The position numbers and the translations under genes were made by a program. A DNA stretch of 64,000 nt, from the NCBI GenBank assembly GCA_022592445.1, contig JABYQR010000095.1, forward strand, positions 1 to 64,000. The letters are read 5' to 3'. Source of the stretch: Cytidiella melzeri. Taxonomy: Eukaryota > Basidiomycota > Agaricomycetes > Polyporales > Irpicaceae. The notes beneath the pieces were generated by a model. The model saw nothing but the letters and a program-made list of their open reading frames with translations, was not told the DNA's origin and did not search any database. Of the stretch, positions 21,637 through 31,988 are shown in pieces; position 1 is the first letter of the stretch; each line of letters opens with the position of its first letter.

Positions 21637-23488
21637 TGAGACACTGGATCACGCTTCAAACTAAGAACAACCTTAAAGACAACACAACCAACCACGAAGT
21701 GGCAATAGAAGTGTAAAGGTGTGGAAGCGCGGAAGTGTTAAAGTAATGCGAGGTGGTCCAAGAGTCCTAGTTTTACCTGTGCTAAAAGAGCGACAAGGTT
21801 TTTGTGATAAAGTTTATATGAAGGGAGCTAGACGGGCAACTACCACGCGTATCGCGGGTAAAAAGGGCAAGTCGGCGTGGTGAAAGAGAAAGAGTTATAG
21901 CGCGGCTCCAAGAGAGCGCGCGGGAGATGTCGCGGCTTGTAGGAAAACGGCGCGCGGAGGGACGCAGAAGATAAACGCAGGCGCAATATGAATCTCGAAC
22001 ACAAAACGCGGTCGCTGGTGAAGATGAAGTAGTCGCTGTAAAACGCGGGCGCAGTGAAAGTGAACGCAGTAAGCTTGACGCAGTGAAGGTGAAACGCAAC
22101 GCAGTAACGCAGTAAAATAACGCAGTTAAAAAGTGAACGCAGTATAACGAAGCCGAAAGGAAACGTAAGAGTAAGATAAACTAATGGCGCGCAAGTCGCA
22201 GCGGAAGGCTATGTGAGATCGCAGTCAATTGGACTCGACAGACTGCGCGCGGGGCGGTAGTGTAGAACAACACCTCCCGAGCGGCGATGCGTATTACAGG
22301 CGAATGCGTGGCCAACGACGACGTTGGTAGAGCTGGTAAGATTGAACTGCACTAGTTCGCACTCGTGATCCTCGCCTTCAAAGTCTGGAGATAGCCAGCA
22401 ATCTGGGTGCGGCGCGCGCGGGCGATCGCAGTCGAGAGGGACGAAAGGTCCTGTACGTAGGGGAATTGGGTGGTCGCTCTGAGTGTCGCAATAGGAGCAG
22501 TTATCAAGCGAGTCCGCGACGGAGGCGACGGACGACGCTGGCGAGGGTGATTTAGGAGTTGATCTCTCGGGGGAGACCGTAGGCGCTGCTGGAGGTTCGA
22601 GCGGCGGCGTGGGCGCGGGGATGATGGGGTAACGGCGTAGAACCTCGCGCGGGCGCGGGCGGTAAGGGCAGCGACCGTCGGGTAGGTGGGGAACGGTGGG
22701 ACAGTAACGGCAGACTCGAGGCGAGTTGTCGTTGGTAGACGCAGGGGACATAAACGTGGAAGAGGTCGCAGTGAGACAACGCAGAAGAAGCTACAGCTAT
22801 GGGCGCGAAGAGACTCCCTCGACGCGAGCGCAAAGCGTAAAGTGAACTCTGGAAACTGGGGTGGGGATTTATTGATTTTCTTACGCAGTACAAACAACAC
22901 CTTTATATATATCCTAAAGACCCTCTCCTAAACCTTTCCTTATATGTCCTAAACCCAAACGCGAGAGCGAGGAAACGGGGTGGCAGAATACTTCCGTCTG
23001 CGGAGGCAAAATGTCCAGCGAGTCGACGCCCGGCGGGACACAGCGTTGGTCGACGCGGAGTAGCGGCGCGCGCCCTTGCGCTGCAGAGGCGCCAACCGTC
23101 GCGAGCAGGTGATGAGGCGCCGTCCAGGAGTTGCACAGCGTGGCGTGATAGGAGTCTTCCTGAAACGGGGTTCGCGCGTCAAGTTTCTTCTACCGTTGGT
23201 CCGACCCGCGTCCGAAACACTTGGTGGCTGGCCGGCCCATGCCCCGATGCAAAAGGGGCGTGTCTGTGAGTCAGAGTTTGGTGCGATTCCTCGGCCTTGG
23301 ATGTTTCCGGCGCGCTGCTGCTCCTTGTCAAGTCCTCGGGTCCTTGGCGAACTCCTCGTGACCTCGGCGAACTCCTCGTGCCCGTGACGCTGGGAAAGTG
23401 GAGGGACTTGCCGCTCAGGATGACGCGGGCCGCGCAAATGGCGGGCTGCTGCCGGGTCTCCGCGCCTAGCCGATTTCCGGGCGTATCA
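21637..23488 (-). mobile_element. BigL copy 1 (putative solo LTR with Cys-rich ORF)
   Basis: 1852 bp, minus strand, starting TGATACGCCCGGAAATCG and ending AGTGTCTCA. It is flanked by exact 4-bp repeats ACGT (21633-21636 and 23489-23492). It has a TATA box (22902-22913), a 180-codon ORF (22209-22751), and a CAG|GTAAAA donor at 21776, 139 bp from the 3' end. TG...CA termini, short target duplication, promoter and donor are all LTR traits. The alternative is a small mobile element of another class with a private gene. Excision with one ACGT left joins gag and pol in frame. Confidence 0.75.
22209..22751 (-). CDS. Cys-rich 180-aa ORF of BigL copy 1, unknown function
   Basis: Starts at ATG 22751, about 150 nt after the TATA box. 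The product has CRYC (residues 14-17), CPYRP, a Pro/Ser-rich linker with TPKSPSPASS, then CSYC, DC..PHPDC and FACNTH. The paired Cys and His suggest zinc binding. Copy 2 encodes a 174-residue homologue of roughly 80% identity, aligned almost end to end. No family recognised; there is no signal peptide or membrane helix. High GC makes long frames easier, so coding status rests on the cross-copy conservation. Confidence 0.5.
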   Translation of the reverse strand: MSPASTNDNSPRVCRYCPTVPHLPDGRCPYRPRPREVLRRYPIIPAPTPPLEPPAAPTVSPERSTPKSPSPASSVASVADSLDNCSYCDTQSDHPIPLRTGPFVPLDCDRPRAPHPDCWLSPDFEGEDHECELVQFNLTSSTNVVVGHAFACNTHRRSGGVVLHYRPARSLSSPIDCDLT

Positions 23489-23492
23489 ACGT

Positions 23493-25065
23493 CGGACTCA
23501 GAGAGAGCCGACACCCACGGGCTCTGGTTGCGACAAGGAGTAGTGGTTGACGGACCAGCGACAGCGGGTGTGGCAACAGCAGCGGCAGCAGTGGCAGCTT
23601 TGCCCTTGGCACCAGCAGCGATGGACTTTCGGGTAATACCCTTCCTCTTCATCGCTTCCTTGGACTTCTCTGTCCAGGGTGAAGGGCAAGTAGGTGTCAT
23701 GTGGCCTGTCTTGTTGCAGTTGTAACACTTCATCTTTGAAGTGTCACGAACGGACTTCTCCTTCGAGTAAGGAGCGGCAGCCGCACGAGCGGAAGAAGTG
23801 GCTTTTGCCAGACGTTCAACACATTTGTCGACTGCTGGCGACGCGGCGGATGAACCACCAGCGGGCCTATTGCGAGGGACAAGGGTTGACGAACCCTTGG
23901 ACCGAGAGCGGTCAAGTGGGTGAGCGAGTCGCCAACTATGGAAGTCGCGGCAAAGCTTGACACTCAGCGAGATAGGGTTGTAGTGGTACTTCTTGCCCGC
24001 AGGAGTACAAGAACGCATGCCAGCCTCGTAGCTAGCGCGAGTATGCGCATAGGCGGGGGGAATGATGCCGACGAGGGCGGAGTAGAAGATGTGTTGGGGA
24101 AATTCAATCCCTTTGGAAAGAATTTTTGAGTAGAGGTTGTGCGCATCGTTGAGTAGTTTGTCCATTTCGTGGACAGGACGGCGGATGGAGAAGAGTTGGA
24201 AGATTTTGTTTGCGTCCGACATAGTAGAGGTCGGTTCAAAACGTTCGGAGAGTTTCTCCATCAGTCTGTGAGGCGCGGTCTCATTGAGATAGTTCGCCAT
24301 CACAGAGTCCGCAATGTGTCCAGCCAGGACGTTGAAGACTGCCCGTTGGACCTCTTGAGGAATAGTCAGACCACCCCTGTAGCTGTAGAAGTCGACAATG
24401 GTTGACATCGCGGTATTGACGCGGAACTTCCACATTGGCCAGGTATCAGGACCTGTGAGTTTGCCAACGTCTGCGAAGGCTTTGTGGACGTCGCTAAGCA
24501 ACATAGTATACTCCACATCGTGCTTTGGAGGCACGGAAAGGAGGGATGACACCGCTCGCGCGGAGTCAGTAGGGCCAGATGGCGAGGGGGAAGGTGCATG
24601 ATGAGCTCTGGGCAGTTTGCCCCTTCGCCTTTTGTGCGCCTCCTTGTTGTCCATAGGATCGTCGCTGTCGTCTGATGATGGTTTAGTGGGGTGACAACAG
24701 GCGAAGTCATCGCGGAGTGTGTCGAATGGAGTGCGACAGCAATCAGAGGGGGGTGCTGAGACACGTCGTGATGCCGTGATGCGGGCAGTGGGATGGTCAA
24801 CGACAGCAGAGGTAGTAGGGACGTTTGGGGCGTGGTCAGAAGGTGCAGCAGAAGATGCAGGACCTGGGGTACCAGCGCAAGAAGCGGAAGACATTGGAGG
24901 TTGTTTAGGAGGAGTAGGAGCAGGAGAAGGAGTTGGAGTAGGAGTGAAGATCGGGGTTTGTCTCCTGCGAGTGATACGAGGGATAGTGCCTCGAAGAAAG
25001 TCGGTTTGTTTTCGTTCGCGCGTAGAACGACGAGGTTGAGACTGATCAGTGGGATCAGAGCTCAT
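23493..25065 (-). pseudogene. gag: copia gag, cut off before protease
   Basis: ATG at 25065 opens a Ser/Thr/Pro-rich N-terminus. A UBN2-like gag core (residues about 190-380, with KLTGPDTWPMWKFRV) and a zinc knuckle CYNCNKTGHMTPTC (CX2CX4HX4C) follow. The frame runs into BigL copy 1 after ALSESDV and no longer reaches the protease. Upstream, GGTTATGAGCCCCGG sits directly behind the 5' LTR as primer binding site. Confidence 0.82.
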
Positions 25066-25118
25066 CAACTGGTGGAGAGTGAGTGCAGAGAGTAGTTTGA
25101 GTGAGGTAAAGAGCTTAT

Positions 25119-25133
25119 CCGGGGCTCATAACC
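25119..25133 (-). other. copia primer binding site, half-tRNA type
   Basis: In element orientation the LTR end TCTAACA is followed at once by GGTTATGAGCCCCGG. This is complementary to a tRNA anticodon arm carrying CAU (GGCTCATAACC), so it fits priming by an internally cleaved methionine tRNA, as known for Drosophila copia. Confidence 0.6.
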
Positions 25134-25295
25134 TGTTAGAAAGTAGAGAAGAGCGTTGAGAGAGTATGACTGAGAGGGATCACACAGTGGGAGTTGGGGA
25201 TCAAAAGTGCGTAGAGTTGCATTGATCGGAGTAAGTCTTATATACGGTAACTACGGTGCTTGTACGTTAAGCATCTAATTTAATATAGTCGAACA
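25134..25295 (-). repeat. copia 5' LTR
   Basis: This 162-bp LTR matches the 3' LTR with a few substitutions and one 9-bp length difference. TATA box GTATATAAG is present. Confidence 0.9.
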
Positions 25296-25656
25296 GTTAT
25301 TGTATTCCATTTCCACACCTGTGAGAACGCTCTACCATAAAGAGAACAATAGCAAAAAAAACAATAGAAGTCCATGTAAACAGTATCTATGATGTCAAAC
25401 CCTAACTATGGGCTGAGCCATGTGGTTGTAGCCATGTGGTCTTACATAAGCTGAGTCATGTGCCAGTGTGACATAGCAGCAAGTAATCTGACCATGTAGA
25501 GTGTCTAAGCCACGTGATATGGGTGCTTAACAGATGTGCAAGGGGTTTGTTCAGAGAGGGTTGCAACTGGGTTGCATCCAGGTTTCAACCAGGTTTCAAA
25601 GGTAAAAACAAGAGGTAAAATGCGAAAACTAAGGGCTAGTCGGGCCATCCACAACA
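25296..25656 (-). repeat. Partial LTR of the TGTYGTGG family, inverted
   Basis: Read on the minus strand from 25656 it starts TGTTGTGGATGGCCC and follows the copies at 27211 and 32627 to GGAATGGAATACAATA-like sequence, where it is cut by the copia element. It is inverted relative to 27211-27545. Confidence 0.7.
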
Positions 25657-25665
25657 GCTACAGAC

Positions 25666-26424
25666 CTGCAGTGCAAGGCATTTCCGCAAGTGGCTGCCCA
25701 AACAATGTGTCACAACCTTGCAGAGATTGGGCTGAAGGGATATGTGCGTTGACGGAAGCCTTTTCTGTCTGTAGCTCATGAGAAGAAGTGGAAGTGGTGG
25801 GCTGGACATGCAACCAGATGGGGGTGGAAAGAGTGGGGGTAATGGTGTTCTCGGATGAGTCCAAATTCAATCTGTTTGGCTCAGATGGGAGGGAATACTG
25901 CCAAAGAAGACAGGATGAGGAGTTTTTGGACCAGAACGTGCAGAAGACAGCAAAGCACGGGGGTGGAAGTATCATGGTGTGGGGATGCATACTGTGAAGG
26001 GAAAAGGAAGGCTACACCGAATTGATGGGAAGATGGATGCAAAGCTTTGCTCCATCCTATCAGAGTCTCTTCTGGGCACATTGGCAGACTAAGATTTGAC
26101 CTGCCAACAAATCATTTTTCAACAGGACAATGGTCCAAAGCACATGTCAAAGCTTGCTACAGCTTGGTTCTAGAAGAACAAGATCACTGTATTGCCCTGG
26201 CCTCCAAATTTACCAGATATGAATAATCTGGACAAATGTCTGGGACCATCTAGATTGCAAACTACAGGCTTGCAAAGCAACTTTTGAATAAGATTGAGCT
26301 GTGGGAGGCATTGCAGGAGGAGTGGGCTAATTTGGATGATGGATATATCAAGGAACTGTATGGGTCTCTCCCCACTCATGCAGCAGAGCTTATGCAGGCA
26401 AAGGGGTTCTATACTAGATATTAA
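25666..26424 (+). pseudogene. Tc1-type transposase remnant
   Basis: Only the part from the middle of the protein is present. It matches the better copy at 35116-36132, including VMVFSDESKFNLFGSDGR with the first catalytic Asp, HGGGSIMVWGCI, and the end ELYGSLPTHAAEL. Several frameshifts and stops occur (for example TGA after GCI and TAG near 26172), so it is dead. Residual similarity to the 35-kb copy is high. Confidence 0.8.
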
Positions 26425-27022
26425 TTTTACTGAATTTTTTTTTAACAAAGTTGTAGATAGAATAGTCAAGATGATGCACAATCCAATCTGATCCAATCAA
26501 TAGGTTCAATTCATCTATCTCCAACTCAGTACAACATTCTTAATTTACAACAGCACTTCTGTTCCAACTCACTTCACCATGGTGCAAAAGGCGAATTCTG
26601 AGTGTTGATATCATTTCAATGCAATCCTGATCCTGATTCTGACACATCATCAATAGGACTTATTGTTACCTTTGTATCCAACTCCCCCAACAAGCTCTGC
26701 ACCTTTTTATTAGTTTATACTTCTTTCTATCTGTTGCCTTACTTCTTATTATCTTCACACCCTGTCATGGACTTGTCATCATGCTAGCACTTGCAGCATG
26801 AACCATTTCCAGACTCCGCTCCAATTTCTCTGATGCCAATTGATTTAGCATTAACCTTCACCCATAAACCCTTGTAGCACATGTTATCCCATTGAGCTTA
26901 CAAGCTACTAGTAGTATATATAGGTACTTCATCTGTACTATAGTAGCTAAGATTTAAGTCTACGCCTACTGTGTTCACCTCATTCTGCTTCATTCATGAA
27001 GTAGTCTTACTCAACGCCTGAT
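26425..27022. other. Unassigned repeat-like spacer
   Basis: A TATATATAGG box-like word lies near 26916 but no LTR ends could be defined. No coding potential seen. Confidence 0.4.
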
Positions 27023-27870
27023 TGTCGTGGATGGCCCAACTAGCCCTTATTTTTTGCATTTTACCTCTAGTTTACACCTTGCAACACCCTTGCAACACCT
27101 TTGCAAACTCCTTGTATGTCTATCAAGCGCCCATATCACATGGCTTAGATGCTCTACATGGTCACATTACTTGTTGCTACATCACACTGGTAGGTGACTC
27201 AGCTTATGTATGTTGTGGATGGCCCAACTAGCCCTTATTTTTTGCAATATACCTCTTGTTTTTATCTTTAAAAACCTCTGGTTGCAACCCTCTCTGCACA
27301 TGTCTATTAAGCGCCCATATCGCGTGGCGTAGACGCTCTATATGGTCACGTTACTTGCTGCTACATCACACTGGCACGTGACTCAGCTAATGTAAGACCA
27401 CATGGCTACAACCACATGGCTCAGCCCATAGCTAGGGTTTGACATCATAGATAGCACTCACATGGACTCCTTTTGTTCTTTCCCTATTGTTCTCTTTATG
27501 AAAGAATGTTCTCACAGGTGTGGGAATGGAATACAATAGTTGGTCTCCTTGTAGATAGATTCTCTCATGAGTAGAGGTCTTGGCAGAGTCCAGACAATAG
27601 CTATTGTTCTCCTTTAGGTAGTTCTATTGTCCATTGTTCACACAGCTTCTTGAAAAGCCTGACCTAAACATGGTCTGCGCGCAGGTCCCTGAAAGTCTAT
27701 ATAAGATGCTGCATGTATGCTCCTAGCCCCCCATCTCGACCTCTTGGTCTTTACTGGGCTAGGTAAGCAAACCCCCTCTTGTACAACATAGTGGGTAGTA
27801 TCAATCTAACTTGGTCTTTACTAGGCTAAATTTCTGAATAAGTTTGATAGCTGGTGAACGCATTGTGCTT
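27023..27870 (+). repeat. TGTYGTGG-family LTR, with duplicated start
   Basis: A first partial copy runs 27023-27210. A second starts at 27211 (TGTTGTGGATGGCCC) and continues through a TATATAAG box near 27700 and the splice-donor-like TAGGTAAGC near 27773 to about 27855-27870. There CATTGTGCTTCACGCC resembles the leader seen in the copy at 31.9 kb. It is the mirror of the minus-strand copy at 31989-32627. Confidence 0.65.
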
Positions 27871-29092
27871 CACGCCTGCCACCACCTTATCATTGTTGTC
27901 CACTTTGTGTCCCTGTTTTTCATGTTGAGCCCCGTCCCCATGTCACTGATGCTCAATCCTGCCATCCTTGACCACCTGGCCCCTCTCATCACTGTTCTTG
28001 CCATGTCTGACTGATATGTCCACATTGCCGACCCAATTACCAATCTGATCCCAATCCGACTTCACAACTACGACCTCTGTTATATCCACTCCTAGATTTT
28101 ATATTCAAAACCCTCAAACTTGGCGTCTTTTCCATGTCTGGCCTAACAGACATCTCAGAACCAAGTTGGACCACTCTGTCTGATTTCCGGTCTACCATAC
28201 ACAATTGTCTGATCCAATTCCAATCTGACTTTTAGGCCTTAGGCAGCAACATTACCCTTTCCAACCTTTACCTACTACCTAAATACTAGACCTTTGCCCT
28301 AATTTTATTCCCTACTTCGGGCTGGCTCTTGCTTTGAGTCAGGCTTTACTTTCCAGTCTAGTCACTCCAGTCCCTGCTCCGAGTCAACCATCTGATTCAA
28401 CCCTTCCCCCGAGGCTGACCCATTTTCTGATTCCCCAACAACTCCGAGTCCGACTCAGACTATTACCTCTCTACTGCTGAGTCTTGCTTCAGCATTCCGA
28501 TTCCCAATCTATTCCCAAGTCCAGCTCATTGCTCCAATCCAACTCTGACTTTTCAATAACTCTCTTTATTCCTACCATTCCTGTTTCCTCTACTCCTACC
28601 AATTAGTTCCAGTCTTTCAATGCCAATGCCAATTCTGATGTCTGATTAGCAACAGTTGCTTGCTTCCTGTTTGGACTCTGTTGCCTGTTTCAATCACAAC
28701 TAAAGGAGATTTCTGACCTAACATGTCTGATCCAATATGTCTGATAATTCTCCAATCTGATTTGCACATCCAACTCTAATCCTTCATCTTGTCCTCACAA
28801 AACTCCTATTCACATTTCCATCCCAAATCACAAAGAATAACGAGAGGCACAACTTGCGTAGTTGAAGCCAAGGCTTGCTCTGATCCCCTCTTTGCTATGT
28901 CCGACTCTGATCCATCTCTAGTCTCTGAGGTCAGACTAACTCCAACCTTCAGACCAAGCAAAGTCTAATCCCGACAATGCTGTTCTAGGATCATAACAAT
29001 TGTATCTAGCATGTGAAAATTTGGGAATAGATAAAAATGTGCAGAAATGAGCTCGCACAGTGAAAGGAGGAAAGCAGGCTGTACTGTGACTG
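27871..29092. other. Decayed C/T-rich sequence, possible gag leader remnant
   Basis: Follows the TGTYGTGG LTR leader. Reading shows scattered Pro/Ser/Leu-rich stretches with many stops; CTGAC, CCGAC and TCTGA words are very frequent. It could be the wrecked 5' part of the same retrotransposon. No feature can be defined safely. Confidence 0.35.
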
Positions 29093-29198
29093 TGTTACAG
29101 ATTTTCAATGTCTCTACAAGACTTGCCTTACCAGAAAACAGTATTATTAGGAATATTTGGGCACTTATCCAGCGCTTATCCGGTGTCTATTTAGGCGC

Positions 29199-31028
29199 TG
29201 ATACGCCCAGAAAACGGCTAGGCGCAGAGACAAAGCAGCAGCCAGCCATTTGCGCGGCCCGCGTTCTCCTGAGCAGCAAATCCCTCCACTTTCCCAGCGT
29301 TGAGGTCATGAGAAGTCCGCCGAGGATCCAAGGACTTGGCAAGGGGCAGCAACCCGCCAGAAACATCCAAGGCCAAGAATTTGCACTGGACTCTAACTCG
29401 CAGACATGCCCCCTTTGCGTCGGAGCATGGGCCAGCCAGCCACCAAGTGTTTCAGACGCGGGTCGGACTAACGATAGAAGAAAATTGACTGGCAGACCCT
29501 GTTTCAGGAAGGCTCCTATTACGCCACGCTGTGCGACTCTTGGATGGCGCCTCATCACCTGCTCGCAACGATTGGCGCCCCTTCAACAAAATTACGTGCA
29601 CCGTTTCCCCGCCTCGACCAACGCTGTGTCCTGCCGGGCGTTGATTTGCTGGTCACTTTACCTCTGTGGACGGAAGTACTCTGCCACAGTGTTTCTCGCT
29701 CTTGCGTTTGGGTTTAAGCCAAAGAAGGAAAGGTTTAGGAGAGGAGTTTAGGTATATAAAAGGTGTTGTCTGTACTGTGTAGAAAATCAATCAATCACCA
29801 CCCCAGTTCTCAGAAGTTCCTTTACACTTTGCACTCGCGTTGAGGGAGTCTCTTCGCGCCAACAGCTGTAGCATCTCCTGCGTTGCTTTGTTGCATCTTT
29901 CTCTACGTTTATGTCCGCTGCGCCTACCATCGACAACCCGCCTCGTGTTTGCCGTTATTGTCCAACAGTTCCCCACTTACCAGATGGTTGCTGCCCATAC
30001 CGCCCGCGCCGCGAGGTCCTTTGCCGCTACTTTATCATCCCCGCGCCCACGCCGCCGCCTGAACCCTCAGTAGTGCCTACTGTCTCCCCTGAGAGATTGA
30101 CTCCTAAATCACCCTCGCCAGCGTCGTCCATTGCCTCTGTTGCAGACTTGCTTGACAACTGCTCTTATTGCAACACTCAGAGCGACCACCCAATTCCCCT
30201 GCGCTCAGGACCTTTCGTTCCGCTTGACTGCAATCGCCCGCCTGCGCCGCACCCAGACTGTTGGCTTTCACCGGACTTTGAAGGCGAGAACCACAAGTGC
30301 AAGCTTATACAGTTCAATCTCACGAGCTCCACCAACGTCGTTGTTGGCCACGCATTTGCTTGCAATACACATCGCCACTCGGGAGGTGTTGTTCTGCACT
30401 ATCGCCCCCGCGAACAGTCAATCAAGTCAAATTGACTGTGGTCTTGTATAGCCTTACGCTGCGTCTTGCGCTCTAATAGTTCATCTTCCGTTTGCAACTC
30501 TTTTGGTTTCATTGCACTGCGTCTATTTCTTACCTGCGTTGATTTTACTGCGTTATTGCGTATGCGTTTCACCTTCACTGCGTCGAGCTTACTGCATTCA
30601 CTTTCACTGCGCCCGCGATTTACAGCGACTACTTTCATCTTGATTAGTGACCGCGTTTTGTGTTTGAGATTCATACTGCGTCTGCATTTACCCTCTGTAT
30701 CTTTCCGCGCGTCGTCTTTACTACAAGCCGCGGCATCTCGCGCGCGTTCTCTTCGAGCCGTGCTAAAACTCTTTCACTTTCACCGTGCTGACTATCCCCT
30801 TTTGCCTGCAATACGCGTGGTATTTTGCCCTCCTAGCTCAATTTAAACAAAACCTCTATCACAAACCTTGTCTCTCTTTGCAGCACAGGTAAACTAGGAC
30901 TCTAAAGACCACCTCGCACACTTTTGCACTACCGCGCTCCTACGCCCTTACACTTCTATTGCCACTTTGTGGTTGGTAGTGTAGTCTTTGGGGTTGTAAT
31001 TAGTTTCGGAGCGTACCTCAGTGTTTCA
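29199..31028 (+). mobile_element. BigL copy 2 (putative solo LTR with Cys-rich ORF)
   Basis: 1830 bp from TGATACGCCCAGAAAA to AGTGTTTCA. Flanking 4-mers are GCGC (29195-29198) and GCAC (31029-31032), one transition apart. TATA box TATATAAAAGG is at 29753, the ORF at 29911-30435, and donor CAG|GTAAAC at 30889, again 139 bp from the 3' end. It aligns with copy 1 along its length, with many C-to-T and G-to-A differences. Confidence 0.75.
29911..30435 (+). CDS. Cys-rich 174-aa ORF of BigL copy 2, unknown function
   Basis: Homologue of the ORF at 22209-22751. Shared landmarks are CRYCPTVPHLPDG, TPKSPSPASS, CSYC, PIPLR.GPFVPLDC, PHPDCWLSPDFEGE and VVVGHAFACNTH. Differences are mostly those expected from CpG decay (R to C or H, D to N, E to K), plus one codon deletion. 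The frame remains open despite that decay. Start ATG lies 158 nt after the TATA box; the stop precedes the splice-donor-like site. Confidence 0.5.
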   Translation: MSAAPTIDNPPRVCRYCPTVPHLPDGCCPYRPRREVLCRYFIIPAPTPPPEPSVVPTVSPERLTPKSPSPASSIASVADLLDNCSYCNTQSDHPIPLRSGPFVPLDCNRPPAPHPDCWLSPDFEGENHKCKLIQFNLTSSTNVVVGHAFACNTHRHSGGVVLHYRPREQSIKSN

Positions 31029-31585
31029 GCACTTAACTGGCGCTTATCTAGCGCTTATTCAGCGCTAATCAATTGATGTGCTGATGCACCATCTGTCTCT
31101 GATGCGCTGATGCGCTCCTTTCCTTTTCTGTGTATCACATGTTAGAACTCTCTGGAACCTTCTGGAACATGCTGGAACTATGATGTCATAGTTCTTAGAA
31201 CCTTCTGGAAAAGTCTAGCCTTGTCTTAGAACAAGCTAGAACAAGTCTAGCCTTGGGACTGGGTCATGGGGTCAGGTGATGGGGACAATTGCTATTGGTT
31301 GATTATTGAAGTGGCACCACTAGGGCATAGGGCATGCTTAGTAAGGTAGATTACTTCGCTTACTCATGTAGGTATTAGGGGTCTTAGGGTAGTACCTGGG
31401 GTCCTCCCCTTCATGTATATATAGAGGCACTCCTGAGGGCATATTCCCTCAGTCTTATCCACTCTGTTGATCAAGGACTACTCAGTACTCCCCAGTACAC
31501 ACTCTCACCAACACTCTACTCTCTATCTCACTATCTCCCAATCAAGTTTAACACTTATTTGGTGAGTGTAACCTTAACTGTTACA

Positions 31586-31988
31586 GACTGTAGAAAGTCA
31601 GAACATGGCACAAAGTACATGCACTCACATTTTGAAGTGCTGTGATTGTGATGATGATGTAAGCAAGGAAATCAGAACTACAGCTTACCTTAGTTCCAGC
31701 TTGTCTCCATACAAATTGTGCATTGACAGTATAGGAAAACACGTGTAATGCAGAACATGCTTCAAGTAGCATACATTGTGAAAGAATGAAAGTTCAGTTT
31801 TAGAGCACCTAGAGTACTTTGCCAAAACTAAGCTGCCTAAAATCAATCACATTCAAATCACAAATAATAGTCTCTATTGTTCCACAAATAGCTATCACAG
31901 AGATGGAGCTCAATGCAACAGCTAGGGACACAATGTGGAAGACAACAACAAGGTGGTGGCAGGCGTGTAGCACAATGCTCTCGCCAAC
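31586..31988 (-). other. Leader sequence of the TGTYGTGG element and spacer
   Basis: On the minus strand, GTTGGCGAGAGCATTG and GCTACACGCCTGCCACCACC follow the LTR end at 31989, as in the plus-strand copy near 27.86 kb. The rest holds no recognisable coding sequence. Confidence 0.45.

Larger units (their letters stand above)
16204..25295 (-). mobile_element. Ty1/copia element carrying two large insertions
   Basis: On the minus strand: 5' LTR (25134-25295), gag (from 25065), pol, and 3' LTR (16204-16374). Domain order (gag, protease, integrase, RT, RNase H) is copia type. BigL copy 1 (21637-23488) splits gag from protease, and a second 2-kb block (about 17052-19130) splits RT from RNase H. Without them the element would be about 5.2 kb. 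Outer flanks are GGCAT and GTTAT, not a clean target duplication. Confidence 0.9.
29093..31585 (+). mobile_element. Solo gypsy-A LTR split by BigL copy 2
   Basis: Begins TGTTACAG at 29093 and ends TGTTACA at 31585, flanked by identical GACTG (29088-29092 and 31586-31590). Without the insertion the LTR is about 660 bp and matches the gypsy-A LTRs, including the GCGCTTATCC units, TATATATAG box and GGTGAGT near the end. It arose by LTR-LTR recombination of a gypsy-A element. Confidence 0.9.

Noticed and set aside
21637..23488. BigL as a spliceosomal intron of the copia gene
   Set aside because: No GT-AG at its boundaries, and the copies occupy different hosts with target duplications. RNA removal was left as a test, not a call.
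16199..25300. Target duplication of the copia element
   Set aside because: GGCAT and GTTAT agree at only three of five positions.
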